This document shows, piece after piece, positions 23,822 through 36,628 of a DNA stretch of 64,000 nucleotides; position 1 is the first letter of the stretch; the number at the start of each line of letters is the position of its first letter. The stretch lies in contig NZ_JAFCKW010000028.1 in the NCBI RefSeq assembly GCF_018129965.1, positions 1-64,000 on the forward strand. The letters are read 5' to 3'. Both the position numbers and the translations under genes were made by a program. The notes beneath the pieces are model-generated. The model was given only the letters and a program-made list of their open reading frames with translations. It was not told the DNA's origin and did no database searches. Source of the stretch: Bradyrhizobium diazoefficiens (GTDB taxonomy: Bacteria > Pseudomonadota > Alphaproteobacteria > Rhizobiales > Xanthobacteraceae).

Positions 23822-24970
23822 TCAGGCCTTCTGCGCGAGTTTCTCTTGCAGGAAGTCGCGTACCGGCGCCGGCTCGACATCCCCAGCAATCACGGCGCGG
23901 CCCACCGCCTCCAGCAGGATGAAGGTGAGCTTGCCGCGCTTGACCTTCTTGTCTTGCGCCATCAGCGCCATCAGCGCGTCGGCATCGGCAATCCCTTCCT
24001 GCGAAAAGCCGGCGATGTCCTGCAGGCGTGTCGGCAGGCCCGCTTCGATGAGGTGCCGCTCGACGCGCGCGGCGTCGGCCTCGCCGATCATGCCGAGCTT
24101 CGCGGAAAACTGCGCCGCCAGCGTCATCCCGATGGCGACGCCCTCGCCGTGGAACAGACGATCGGAGAAACCGGTCGCGGCCTCCAGCGCGTGACCGAAG
24201 GTGTGGCCGAGATTGAGCAGCGCCCGCTCGCCGGTCTCGCGCTCGTCGCGCGAGACCACGCCGGCCTTGGCGCGGCAGGAGGTCGCGATCGCGTGCTCGC
24301 GGCCCGGACCGCCCTTGAAGATGTCGGAATGATTCTTTTCCAGCCAGGCGAAGAAGGCCTCGTCGCCGAGCACGCCGTATTTGGCGACCTCGGCATAGCC
24401 GGCGCGGAATTGCCGCGGCGACAGGGTGTCGAGCACGGCGGTGTCGGCGATCACCAGCACCGGCTGGTGGAAGGCGCCGAGCAGATTCTTGCCCTGCGGC
24501 GAGTTGATGCCGGTCTTGCCGCCGACGGAGGAATCGACCTGCGCCAGCAGCGAGGTCGGCACCTGCACGAAATCGACGCCGCGGCGCAGGATCGCCGCCG
24601 CAAATCCGGCGAGGTCGCCGACCACGCCGCCGCCGAGCGCGATGACGAAATCGTTGCGCTCGATTTTTGCGGCGATCAGGGCCTCGCTGACCTTTTCCAG
24701 ACCGGCATAGGTCTTGGAGATCTCGCCCTCCTCGACAACGATGCGCGAGGTCGGGATGCCGCTGGCGGCGAGCGAGGCTTCGGTCGGCTCCAGCCAATGC
24801 TTTGCGACGGTGCGATCGGTGACGATGGCGGTGCGGACGCCGGGGCGCAGACGCGCGATCCGCTCGCCGAGTGAAGCCAGCACGCCGCGGCCGATGACGA
24901 TGTCATAGGCGCGGTCACCGAGTGCGACGTCGACATTGACGGGATCGGAATGTTTCAAGGGCGCGGTCAT
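23822..24970 (-). CDS. aroB: 3-dehydroquinate synthase
   Basis: AroB converts DAHP to 3-dehydroquinate, the second step of the shikimate pathway, using NAD+ and a divalent metal. The 382-residue product has the NAD-binding ALGGGVVGDLAGFAAA, the RGVDFVQVPTSLLAQVDSSVGGKTG block and NLGHTFGHALE with metal-ligand histidines. The ATG at 24970 overlaps the aroK stop by 4 bases. The order aroK-aroB is the usual one, and co-translation keeps the two enzymes in step. Confidence 0.98.
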   Translation of the reverse strand: MTAPLKHSDPVNVDVALGDRAYDIVIGRGVLASLGERIARLRPGVRTAIVTDRTVAKHWLEPTEASLAASGIPTSRIVVEEGEISKTYAGLEKVSEALIAAKIERNDFVIALGGGVVGDLAGFAAAILRRGVDFVQVPTSLLAQVDSSVGGKTGINSPQGKNLLGAFHQPVLVIADTAVLDTLSPRQFRAGYAEVAKYGVLGDEAFFAWLEKNHSDIFKGGPGREHAIATSCRAKAGVVSRDERETGERALLNLGHTFGHALEAATGFSDRLFHGEGVAIGMTLAAQFSAKLGMIGEADAARVERHLIEAGLPTRLQDIAGFSQEGIADADALMALMAQDKKVKRGKLTFILLEAVGRAVIAGDVEPAPVRDFLQEKLAQKA

Positions 24971-25590
24971 CGTACGGCACTCGCGACGTCGGCAGATGGT
25001 TCGGCGGCCGGCTCGCCGCAGAGATGAGCGCGCAGAATGTCGATGCACTCCTCGACGATCTTGTCGTGCGGCACGTCGCGCGAGGCGATGGTGAGGTCGG
25101 CCTTGGCATAGACCGGCTCGCGCTCGGTGAGCAGGCGCGTGACGGTGCCTTCGGGATCGGCGGTCTGGAGCAGCGGGCGGTCGGCGCGGCGGCGCACGCG
25201 GCGCATGATGACGTCGTGGTCCGCCCTGAGCCAGATCGAGATCGCCTTGCCCGCGATGCGGTCCCGCGTCTCCTCGCGCATGAAGGCGCCGCCGCCGGTC
25301 GCCAGCACGATCGGCCCACCGTCGAGCAGGCGCGCGATCACCCGGGCCTCGCCGTCGCGGAAATGCGGCTCACCATGTTGTTCGAAGATTTCCGGTATGG
25401 TCATGCCGGCCGCCGCCTCGATCTCGGTGTCGGCATCGACGAAAGGCAGCTTGAGCCGGAGCGCCAGGCGGCGGCCGATGGTGGATTTTCCGACCCCCAT
25501 CATGCCGACGAGCACGACCGAGCGCGTCCCCAGAGCCGACAGGATGTCGGCCTCGGGCGCAGCTTGGATCGGCAACGCGGCGTCGGACAT
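24967..25590 (-). CDS. aroK: Shikimate kinase
   Basis: AroK phosphorylates shikimate with ATP in aromatic amino acid synthesis. The 207-residue protein carries the P-loop GMMGVGKST (from residue 29), the shikimate-binding FVDADTEIE and the FRDGEARVI region. It also has the GGGAF loop and the LID arginines in RRRADRPLL. An N-terminal extension of about 20 residues precedes the core. The ATG at 25590 gives MSDAALP; further upstream the frame has no family match. It overlaps aroB by 4 bases and probably heads the aroK-aroB-CorC-like unit. Confidence 0.97.
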   Translation of the reverse strand: MSDAALPIQAAPEADILSALGTRSVVLVGMMGVGKSTIGRRLALRLKLPFVDADTEIEAAAGMTIPEIFEQHGEPHFRDGEARVIARLLDGGPIVLATGGGAFMREETRDRIAGKAISIWLRADHDVIMRRVRRRADRPLLQTADPEGTVTRLLTEREPVYAKADLTIASRDVPHDKIVEECIDILRAHLCGEPAAEPSADVASAVR

Positions 25591-25761
25591 GAAACTCGCT
25601 CTGGATCTCGCTCGACCTGCCGCCAAAGGCGGCATTCTTTTGCCACCTATACGACCCCGCAGGGGGCCTCGCCAGAGGACTCTTGCCACGAAACGGCGAA
25701 CATGTTGGATGATTCCATTGGTTAATTTCGACGCCAGAGACCTTCGCCGAGACCCTGAACG

Positions 25762-25908
25762 ATGCCCAGCCTGTTCCGCTTCCTGACGGTCGTCGCCGTG
25801 ATCGCCGGCATCGTCTATGGCGCAGTTTTCGCGCTGGCGAACTTCGTCAGCCCGAAGTCGCGGGAAATGACGGTGACGATCCCGCCGGATAAGTTTCTCA
25901 AGAAATAG
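25762..25908 (+). CDS. 48-residue single-pass membrane peptide upstream of xerD
   Basis: The frame begins at the ATG at 25762 and encodes MPSLFRFLTVVAVIAGIVYG followed by FALANFV, one hydrophobic segment (about residues 6-28), then a basic and polar tail, VTIPPDKFLKK. The stop lies 17 bases before the xerD start, so the two are probably co-transcribed. I believe similar peptides sit ahead of xerD in related Rhizobiales, where they are annotated only as hypothetical. Function unknown. Confidence 0.7.
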   Translation: MPSLFRFLTVVAVIAGIVYGAVFALANFVSPKSREMTVTIPPDKFLKK

Positions 25909-25925
25909 CAGCTAGGCTGCGCGGC

Positions 25926-26897
<972 letters not shown>

Positions 26898-27105
26898 CCG
26901 TCGTCGTGGTGAAGCTGCCGTAGATGGGGTAACGGCCGAAACCGCCTTGACTTCGGCTACATCTCCGCAGAAAGAGCCGTGTCCTCCCCCCTGATTTGGC
27001 CCGCGCGCTCTCCGCACACAAGCCAACTCATTGAAGAAGCTACACTTCTTTCCGCAGGTCCAAATCCGCTTCGACGCCCCGCCCGATCCTCCCTATATTG
27101 AGTTG

Positions 27106-28068
27106 ATGCCAGACCCGATGCGCAGCTATCTCGACTTCGAAAAGCCCGTCGCCGAGCTCGATTCCAAGCTCGACGAGTTGCGCACGTTAGCTGCATCCGG
27201 CAGCGACATCGGCGAGGAGATCGCGCGGATCGAGGACAAGGGGTCGCAGGCGCTGGCCGACCTGTATGCGAACCTGACGCCGTGGCAGAAGACGCTGGTG
27301 GCGCGGCATCCGCAGCGTCCGCATTTCAACGATTTCATCAAGGGCCTGATCACCGAATTCACCCCGCTCGCGGGCGATCGCAAATTCGGCGAGGACGAGG
27401 CGCTGGTTGCCGGTTTCGGCCGCTTTCGCGGCGAGGCGATCTGCGTGATGGGCCAGGAAAAGGGTGACTCCACCGAGAGCCGCATCAAGCACAATTTCGG
27501 CATGGCGCGGCCCGAAGGCTATCGCAAATGCGTGCGGCTGATGGAGATGGCCGAGCGGTTCGGCCTGCCGGTGCTGTCGCTGGCCGATTCAGCCGGTGCC
27601 TATCCCGGCATCGGCGCGGAAGAGCGCGGCCAGGCCGAGGCGATCGCACGCTCGACCGATGCCTGCATGGCGCTGACCGTGCCGAACGTCGCCATCATCA
27701 CCGGCGAAGGCATGTCGGGCGGCGCCATCGCCATCACCACCGCCAACAAGGTCTTGATGCTGGAGCATGCGATCTACAGCGTGATCTCGCCGGAAGCGGC
27801 ATCCTCGATCCTGTGGCGCGACGGCAGCAAGGCGCAGGAAGCTGCCAACAACATGAAGATCACCGCCCAGGACATGCTCCGCTTCGGAGTGATCGACAGC
27901 ATCCTGAAGGAGCCGGTCGGCGGCGCCCATCGCGATCCCGCCGCCATGATCGCCACCACCGGGGACGCCATCGCCAAGGCCTTCGACGAGCTCCGCGGCC
28001 TCGACGGCGACGCCATCCGCAAGCAGCGGCGACAGAAATTCCTCGATATCGGCCGGAAATTGGGCTGA
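27106..28068 (+). CDS. accA: Acetyl-CoA carboxylase carboxyltransferase subunit alpha
   Basis: AccA forms, with AccD, the carboxyltransferase that makes malonyl-CoA for fatty acid synthesis. The 320-residue product starts MPDPMRSYLDFEKPVAELDS and contains LTPWQKTLVARHPQRPHF, the crotonase-like core with DSAGAYPGIGAEERGQAEAI, and GEGMSGGAIAI plus the EAASSILWRD segment. The length matches the family. The ATG at 27106 is used; the one at 27118 is the alternative, and neither has a strong ribosome-binding site. The upstream in-frame extension to 27031 does not resemble the family. Confidence 0.97.
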   Translation: MPDPMRSYLDFEKPVAELDSKLDELRTLAASGSDIGEEIARIEDKGSQALADLYANLTPWQKTLVARHPQRPHFNDFIKGLITEFTPLAGDRKFGEDEALVAGFGRFRGEAICVMGQEKGDSTESRIKHNFGMARPEGYRKCVRLMEMAERFGLPVLSLADSAGAYPGIGAEERGQAEAIARSTDACMALTVPNVAIITGEGMSGGAIAITTANKVLMLEHAIYSVISPEAASSILWRDGSKAQEAANNMKITAQDMLRFGVIDSILKEPVGGAHRDPAAMIATTGDAIAKAFDELRGLDGDAIRKQRRQKFLDIGRKLG

Positions 28069-28333
28069 TTGGTGCGGGTTTGGTGCCTTGGGGACGGTGC
28101 GCTCCCCCTCGCAAGCGGGGGAGGTGAAGAGCCACCCCCGGGGCTGCCCAGTAACCCCGCGTTAACCCTTTTTTTGCCCAAATCAGCGATCTCAGTCCGA
28201 TTGGGCCCGCCGGCCCAAGTTAAGCCCGAAGTCGCGTCCATTTAGTCTTTTGTTGACCATGTGACTGGGCCAACGGGCTCGTGATCCCCGCTCGGGTTGC
28301 GACCCCCAGACCCAGAGGTTAGAATTTTAATCA

Positions 28334-30052
28334 ATGGCTTCAGGGCATAAGCGCTGGAGCGTGGTCTCGAAAAACCCGCAGCTAACGGGTCCGGATGTCC
28401 GGTCGGTCCATGCTTCGAATTGGGGTTCGCGCGATGCCCGGGACGGTGTGGGGTCCATCTTGATTTCTCGTTCGCTTGCTCGCGCGCTTTTGGCTTCGGC
28501 TGCGATCGCCGCCAGCGTCGTGCTGGCCGGCTGTGATACCGACCAGGTTTCGCTCGCGACCAACGCCAAGGCCAACCAGCCGGTGCCGCCGAAGCTTCTT
28601 GCCGCGATGGTCGAGAAGGACATGGATCTGCAGTCGCCGATCCTGGTGCGCCTGTTCAAGCAGGAGGCCGAGCTCGAGGTCTGGAAGCAGACCCGGAGCG
28701 GCCAGTTCGCGCTGCTCAAGACCTATCCGATCTGCCGCTGGTCGGGCGATCTCGGCCCGAAGGTGCGCGAAGGCGACCGCCAGGCGCCCGAGGGATTCTA
28801 CTCGATCAATCCGGGCCAGATGAATCCGCAATCGGCCTATTACCTGTCGTTCAACACCGGCTTCCCGAACGCGTTCGACAAGGCGTTGGGGCGCACCGGT
28901 TCGGAGCTGATGGTGCATGGCGACTGCTCGTCGCGCGGCTGCTACGCGATGACGGACGAACAGATCGCGGAGATCTATTCGCTGGGTCGCGAATCGTTCT
29001 TCGGCGGCCAGAAGGCGTTCCAGCTGCAGGCCTATCCGTTCAAGATGACGCCGGCGAACATGGCCAGGCACCGGACCAATCCGAACATGCCGTTCTGGAG
29101 GATGATCAAGGAAGGCTATGATCATTTCGAGGTGACGCGGCAGGAGCCGAAGGTCAATTTCTGCGAGAAGAAGTACGTCTTCGACGCGACCAAGCCGCCC
29201 GACGCCAAGCGCGATCCCGTGTTCGACGCCTCAGCCAAGTGCCCGGCCTATGTGATCCCCGACGAGATCGCCAGCGCCGTGCGCGAGAAGCAGCAGCAGG
29301 ACGAGGCCGCCTATGCCAGGCTGGTCGCCAAGGGCACGCCGGTGGCGCGCATGAACACCGGCATCGACGGCGGCATGAACAAGATCTTCGCCGCGAAGAT
29401 TCCGGAAGGATCGACCGGCCTGTCCGAAGGCGCCGAAGGCACCACCTTGCAGATGCTGGCGATGGCGAAGGCGCCGGGCACCATCCCCGGCCACGTCAAT
29501 CCGCCCAAGCCAAATCTCGAAGCTGTCGCGCCCGCGCCGCAGGAGGAGCCGGTCGTCGCGGTGTCCGCGCCCGCCGCCACCACGCGCGTCGCCGCGGTCG
29601 CACCGGCCGAGGCGTCCCAGGAGAAATCCTCAGGCGGCTTCTTCTCCAACCTCGGCCGCAAGATGGGCATGGGCGCCGCCGAGACCACGGCGACCACGCC
29701 GCCGCCGCAAGCCACTGCGTCGGTTGCTCCGGCCGCGACATCGACGGCGCCGACCACCGCAGCATCGCGGCTGAAGGCCGCGGTCGGCCGGTTCGTGCCA
29801 GGCCGCGACACGTCGAAGGATACGGCCAAGGATCCGCCCAAGGATTCAACCAAGGACGCGCCGAAGCCGACCGTTGCAGCCACCAAGCCCGCCGAGCCGC
29901 CGAAACAGCAGCCCGACACGCGCCTCGCCGCATCGCGCCCCGCGCTGAAGCCGTCCGTGTCTGATGGCGTGAGCGATGCAACGCAAATCATGGGCGCCGC
30001 GCCGGTGGTGCAGTCGAACTCGTTCGACAGCCGCTTTGGGGCGGTGAAGTAA
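28334..30052 (+). CDS. L,D-transpeptidase (YafK-like) lipoprotein with long Ala/Pro tail
   Basis: The 572-residue frame contains a lipobox LAGC with Cys67, then a YkuD-type L,D-transpeptidase domain (about 95-250) with the catalytic HGDCSSRGCYAM (His195, Cys203). Such enzymes cross-link or tether proteins to peptidoglycan in the periplasm. The C-terminal half is low complexity (about 395-540), rich in Ala, Pro, Thr and Lys, with TKDAPKPTVAATKPAEPP-like repeats, possibly spanning the cell wall. The ATG at 28334 leaves 66 residues before the lipid cysteine. In-frame GTG at 28448 or TTG at 28460 would give a normal signal peptide and may be the true start. Confidence 0.85.
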   Translation: MASGHKRWSVVSKNPQLTGPDVRSVHASNWGSRDARDGVGSILISRSLARALLASAAIAASVVLAGCDTDQVSLATNAKANQPVPPKLLAAMVEKDMDLQSPILVRLFKQEAELEVWKQTRSGQFALLKTYPICRWSGDLGPKVREGDRQAPEGFYSINPGQMNPQSAYYLSFNTGFPNAFDKALGRTGSELMVHGDCSSRGCYAMTDEQIAEIYSLGRESFFGGQKAFQLQAYPFKMTPANMARHRTNPNMPFWRMIKEGYDHFEVTRQEPKVNFCEKKYVFDATKPPDAKRDPVFDASAKCPAYVIPDEIASAVREKQQQDEAAYARLVAKGTPVARMNTGIDGGMNKIFAAKIPEGSTGLSEGAEGTTLQMLAMAKAPGTIPGHVNPPKPNLEAVAPAPQEEPVVAVSAPAATTRVAAVAPAEASQEKSSGGFFSNLGRKMGMGAAETTATTPPPQATASVAPAATSTAPTTAASRLKAAVGRFVPGRDTSKDTAKDPPKDSTKDAPKPTVAATKPAEPPKQQPDTRLAASRPALKPSVSDGVSDATQIMGAAPVVQSNSFDSRFGAVK

Positions 30053-30192
30053 GGGCGAAGGCTTTTGCTCTCGCTCCATTCGTGATCGGCCGCGCTGCTG
30101 CCGAATAGTCATGATCCGGAACAAAATCGGGCACGGCCCGTTGACGTCCGCTCGTTCACCGAGCCTCGATTTGAGCAACTGCCGGGTCTCGA

Positions 30193-30612
30193 ATGACGTC
30201 CACAATATTGATTGTCGAAGACGAAATCTTCGTCGCGACGGATATCGCCCGGATTCTGGAAGATGCGGGCTATTCCGTCGCCGCGATCGCGGCGGATCGT
30301 CAGGAAGCCCTCGAGGCCGGGCCAAAGGCCCAGATCGCACTTGTAGACGTCAATCTGCGCGATGGCCCCACCGGTCCTCAGATCGCTCTCGATCTTTCGC
30401 AGAAATACGGGATCAAGATCTTTTACGTCACCGCGAATCCCACGCAAATCGCGCCCAAGGCTGACACGGCGATCGGCTTCATTCGCAAGCCGTTCAGCGA
30501 TGACGCGATCCTGGCCGCCATTCACCACGCGGCAGGCAACGCGGACCGTCTAAGTTCGCCGGACGTTACGTTGTTTCCGGCAGCGGACGGCTCATTGCGT
30601 TCCTTGGGATAG
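30193..30612 (+). CDS. Single-domain response regulator
   Basis: This 139-residue receiver domain has ILIVEDEIFVA with the acidic pocket, phosphoacceptor Asp52 in ALVDVNLRDG, a T in FYVTANP and the conserved Lys in GFIRKPF. There is no DNA-binding output domain. Its 3' end overlaps by 47 bases with the 3' end of the convergent HWE kinase gene, which is its likely partner. In alphaproteobacteria such single-domain receivers feed into HWE-kinase phosphorelays. Confidence 0.9.
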   Translation: MTSTILIVEDEIFVATDIARILEDAGYSVAAIAADRQEALEAGPKAQIALVDVNLRDGPTGPQIALDLSQKYGIKIFYVTANPTQIAPKADTAIGFIRKPFSDDAILAAIHHAAGNADRLSSPDVTLFPAADGSLRSLG

Positions 30613-32092
30613 CGGCTACGACCTGCAGGCCATCCGGATTCCATGAATTGGAAATCCGTCCGCCCAGCTGATTCGAAATGCTGAGCTCGATCAGGCGCGA
30701 TCCGAAACCTTCCACCTTCGGCGCCAGCTCGATCCTGGGACCGCCGCTCTCCGTCCATTCAATGATGACGTCATCCGGCGAATCGCTGATCTCGACGACC
30801 ACGGATCCCTCATGGGTCGAGAGGGCGCCGTACTTTGCGGCGTTGGTCGCGAGTTCGTGAAAGATCAGCGCTAGCGGCGTGGCTGAGCGGTCGTCGATAC
30901 GGACATCATCGCCCGAGATGCGGACGCGCTGTGTCTCAGATTGATAGGCGGAGAGCAGCTTTTCCAGCAATCCCTTGAGCGTCGCCTGCGTTGCGCCCGG
31001 CTGGGATCGGGCGCTGTGAGGGCGCACGAAGTCGTGCGCCTGTCCGAGCGACATGATGCGGGCACGCAGTTCGTTCGCCAGCTCCTTGAGCTGGGGATGC
31101 GCGCGTGTCGACAGGCCGATCAGCCCATTGATCACGGAGAAGATGTTCTTGATGCGATGGCTCAGTTCCTGGCTGACCATTTCCCGCTGCTCCATCAACA
31201 ATTTCTGCTCATGGATGTCGGTGCAGGTTCCGAACCAGCGGGTAATGTGACCGTCCGCATCGCGGATTGGCAACGCCCGCCCCAGGGTCCACCGATATTT
31301 GCCTTCGGCATTCCTCAAACGATATTCGATTTCGTAGGGCTCGCCCGTCCTGAGGGAATGCCGCCACCGCTCCCAGGCCTGCTCCTGGTCGTCGGGGTGG
31401 AACATCCCGTTCCAGCCCTCTCCGTCAGTGGAGCCCACGGGAACCCCCGTGAATTCGTACCATCTCGCATTGTAGTAGTCGTGGTGACCATCGGGCAGCG
31501 TCGACCACACCATCTGGGGCATCGTATCGGCGAGGATGCGAAACTTCTGCTCCGTCTCCGACAGCGCCTGCTTGGCGACGGCCTCATTGGTCTGCTGGAT
31601 CTTCGTCGTCTTGCGGGATCCCAGCGCGGCCATGACCTGGGAGGCCATGACGCGAAGTCCCTGCTCCTGGAGCGGCGTAAGGCCGGTTCGGGGAACACGG
31701 TCGATCACGCACAGCGAGCCGAGGGGAAATCCATCGTCGGTCATTAGCGGGGCGCCGGCATAGAACCTGATGAACGGTTCGCCCGTCACCAATGGATTAT
31801 CCGCAAACCTCGGATCCTGGGTCGCATCCGAAACGACCAGGAGATCGGACCCCAGCATGGCATGGGCGCAGAAAGAGGTTTCGCGCGGAGTTTCGCAGAC
31901 GTCGAGGCCCTGTCTCGACAGGAACCGCTGCGTCGCATCGCCGACGATGCTCACCAGACAGATCGGGGTTTCACACAACGCGGCGGTGAACGCCGTGAGT
32001 TCGTCGAACACCCCGCCATCCGAAAAATCCGCAAGGTCATGGGCGTCGAGTATCGCCGACCGGGACGGCGACGTATTGTCTAGGGATGTCAT
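30566..32092 (-). CDS. HWE-family sensor histidine kinase with GAF and PAS domains
   Basis: The 508-residue cytosolic protein has a GAF domain (about 25-160, with FCAHAM and GSLCVID motifs common in light- or redox-sensing kinases). A PAS domain (about 180-300, WSTLPDGHHDYYNARWYEFTG) follows, and then an HWE/HisKA_2 kinase core with His312 in LSHRIKNIFSVINGLI, HELATNAAKYGAL and the WTESGGP strand typical of the HWE class. No membrane segment is present. It is convergent with the single-domain receiver gene. A short open frame (32089-32328) overlaps its start codon by 4 bases. Confidence 0.92.
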   Translation of the reverse strand: MTSLDNTSPSRSAILDAHDLADFSDGGVFDELTAFTAALCETPICLVSIVGDATQRFLSRQGLDVCETPRETSFCAHAMLGSDLLVVSDATQDPRFADNPLVTGEPFIRFYAGAPLMTDDGFPLGSLCVIDRVPRTGLTPLQEQGLRVMASQVMAALGSRKTTKIQQTNEAVAKQALSETEQKFRILADTMPQMVWSTLPDGHHDYYNARWYEFTGVPVGSTDGEGWNGMFHPDDQEQAWERWRHSLRTGEPYEIEYRLRNAEGKYRWTLGRALPIRDADGHITRWFGTCTDIHEQKLLMEQREMVSQELSHRIKNIFSVINGLIGLSTRAHPQLKELANELRARIMSLGQAHDFVRPHSARSQPGATQATLKGLLEKLLSAYQSETQRVRISGDDVRIDDRSATPLALIFHELATNAAKYGALSTHEGSVVVEISDSPDDVIIEWTESGGPRIELAPKVEGFGSRLIELSISNQLGGRISNSWNPDGLQVVAAIPRNAMSRPLPETT

Positions 32093-32374
32093 GAAACAAT
32101 CTTCAGCCCGGCGCGACGGGATGCATCATCCAGAGCAATCAAGCCCGTCACCTGCATTGTGGAGGCATCACCCGGTCGAGCCATCCCTACTCGCATCTCG
32201 CCTGTTCGAATACGGGCCGGACTGGACCGGCCACTATTGCAACCCGTGGCCAAAGCCCCGCCGCGCAAACTTACGATGTCGATAACACCGTTGGTGGCAT
32301 CCGGTTCCGGGCCGGAACGTGTCTCCACGCCACCGTCCCGGCCAGAATGAGCTCGTGCAAGCGGCCTGCGCTGC

Positions 32375-35215
<2,841 letters not shown>

Positions 35216-35569
35216 GCCTTGTTCCTGTGTTCGCGATTCAACCGCGTTGCAGCCAAGAAGTTGTCACCCGCCTGCCTATCAACTCACCGTGACGCCTGAT
35301 GGCGCCAGAGCCCGGACTGCGGGGGGCATCCGCCATATGGGTGGGAATTGGGCAAGTCTGGGTTCAACGGCCAAAAACGCAGCAAAATAAAAGCCATCGC
35401 CATGGTCGCGACCGGGCAGAGATATGGCCCGGTCAGGGCCTTGTCAACGGCGGGCGCATTGCGGCTAATTCATCATTTTGACAGACTTTTCGCGTTGCCA
35501 AGGCCCCCTGAATTGGGCGAGTGTCCGCCCCGCTCGAGCAGCCCCCCTGCTTCAACAAAAGGATTTTCC
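35216..35569. other. Divergent intergenic region, secA / parvulin
   Basis: This 354-bp interval holds both promoters. I see a short hairpin, GGCCC-GGTCA-GGGCC, at 35426-35440, and a TTGACA hexamer at 35478-35483 that lacks a recognisable -10 at the right distance. No conserved RNA motif or additional gene is recognised. Confidence 0.5.
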
Positions 35570-36472
35570 ATGACCTCCTCGTTCCCGGTAACCAAAACCG
35601 GCCTGCGCTTCGGCCTCGCCACCGCCCTCGTGGGCTGCCTAGCGCTGGCGCTGATCGCGGGTCCCGGCCGGGCTGCCGACGATCCGGTCCTGGCGAAGGT
35701 CAATGGTGCGGAAATCAAGAAGAGCGACGTCGCCCTGGCCGAAGAGGAACTCGGGCCGAGCCTCGCCCAGATGGACCCGGCGACAAAGGACGACAACGTC
35801 CTGTCATTCCTGATCGACATGAAGATCGTCGCCAAGGCCGCCGAGGACAAGAAGGTCGCCGACAGCGAGGAATTCAAGAAGCGGATGGCGTTCGCCCGCA
35901 GCCGCCTGCTGATGGACAATCTGCTGGCCCAGGAAGGCAAGGCAGCCACCACCCCCGACGCCATGAAGAAGGTCTATGAGGAGGCCTCCAAGCAGATCAC
36001 CGGCGAGCAGGAAGTGCGCGCCCGCCACATCCTGGTCGAGACCGAGGACGAGGCCAAGGCGGTGAAGGCCGAACTCGACAAGGGCGCCGATTTCGCCGAG
36101 CTCGCCAAGAAGAAGTCCAAGGATCCGGGCTCCGCTGACGGCGGCGACCTCGGCTTCTTCACCAAGGAGCAGATGGTGCCGGAGTTCTCGACGGTGGCCT
36201 TCGCACTCGAGCCGGGCAAGATCTCCGACCCCGTGAAGTCGCAGTTTGGCTGGCACATCATCAAGGTCGAGGAAAAGCGCAGCCGCAAGGCGCCGGACTT
36301 CGAGCAGGTCAAGCCCCAGATCGAACAGTACGTCACCCGCAAGGCCCAGGCCGACTACGTCTCCAAGCTGCGTGCGGAAGCCAAGGTCGAGCGCATGGAC
36401 CAGCCGGCGGCGGACGCCAAGTCGGATACCAAGCCGTCCGACAGCAAGATGGCGCCGCCCGCGAAGAAGTAA
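35570..36472 (+). CDS. Parvulin-type peptidyl-prolyl isomerase (PpiC/SurA-like)
   Basis: The 300-residue protein has a signal peptide (cleavage near GRAADD, about residue 36), an N-terminal SurA-like helical chaperone region with VLAKVNGAEIKKSDV, a parvulin domain (about 145-240) with EVRARHILVETEDEA, SKDPGSADGGDLGFF and FGWHIIKVEEKR, and a charged C-terminal tail. It should assist folding of outer-membrane and periplasmic proteins. The ATG at 35570 was chosen because it starts the signal peptide and is preceded by AAAGG. The frame continues upstream without matching any family. Confidence 0.94.
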   Translation: MTSSFPVTKTGLRFGLATALVGCLALALIAGPGRAADDPVLAKVNGAEIKKSDVALAEEELGPSLAQMDPATKDDNVLSFLIDMKIVAKAAEDKKVADSEEFKKRMAFARSRLLMDNLLAQEGKAATTPDAMKKVYEEASKQITGEQEVRARHILVETEDEAKAVKAELDKGADFAELAKKKSKDPGSADGGDLGFFTKEQMVPEFSTVAFALEPGKISDPVKSQFGWHIIKVEEKRSRKAPDFEQVKPQIEQYVTRKAQADYVSKLRAEAKVERMDQPAADAKSDTKPSDSKMAPPAKK

Positions 36473-36504
36473 ATCGACTTCGGTTTCAAGTTTCAGTAGT
36501 TTGA

Positions 36505-36601
36505 CGTCATGCCCGGGCTCGTCCCGGGCATCCACGTCTTAAGACCCTCACCAAAATGTGCTGAAGGACGTGGATGGCCGGGACAAGCCCGGCCATGACG
36601 G
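36505..36601. repeat. Intergenic repeat, CGTCATGCCCGGGC family
   Basis: Inverted ends CGTCATGCCCGGGCTCGTCC and ACAAGCCCGGCCATGACG flank a short unique loop. It is the same family as 22366 and 55782 and lies between the parvulin gene and argJ. Confidence 0.8.
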
Positions 36602-36628
36602 ATTCATTTGTCCATAAGGCGCCCCACG

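Noticed and set aside
23039..24874. 611-codon plus-strand frame opposite the CorC-like and aroB genes
   Set aside because: It spans two unrelated genes on the other strand and an intergenic gap, and it lacks any family motif.
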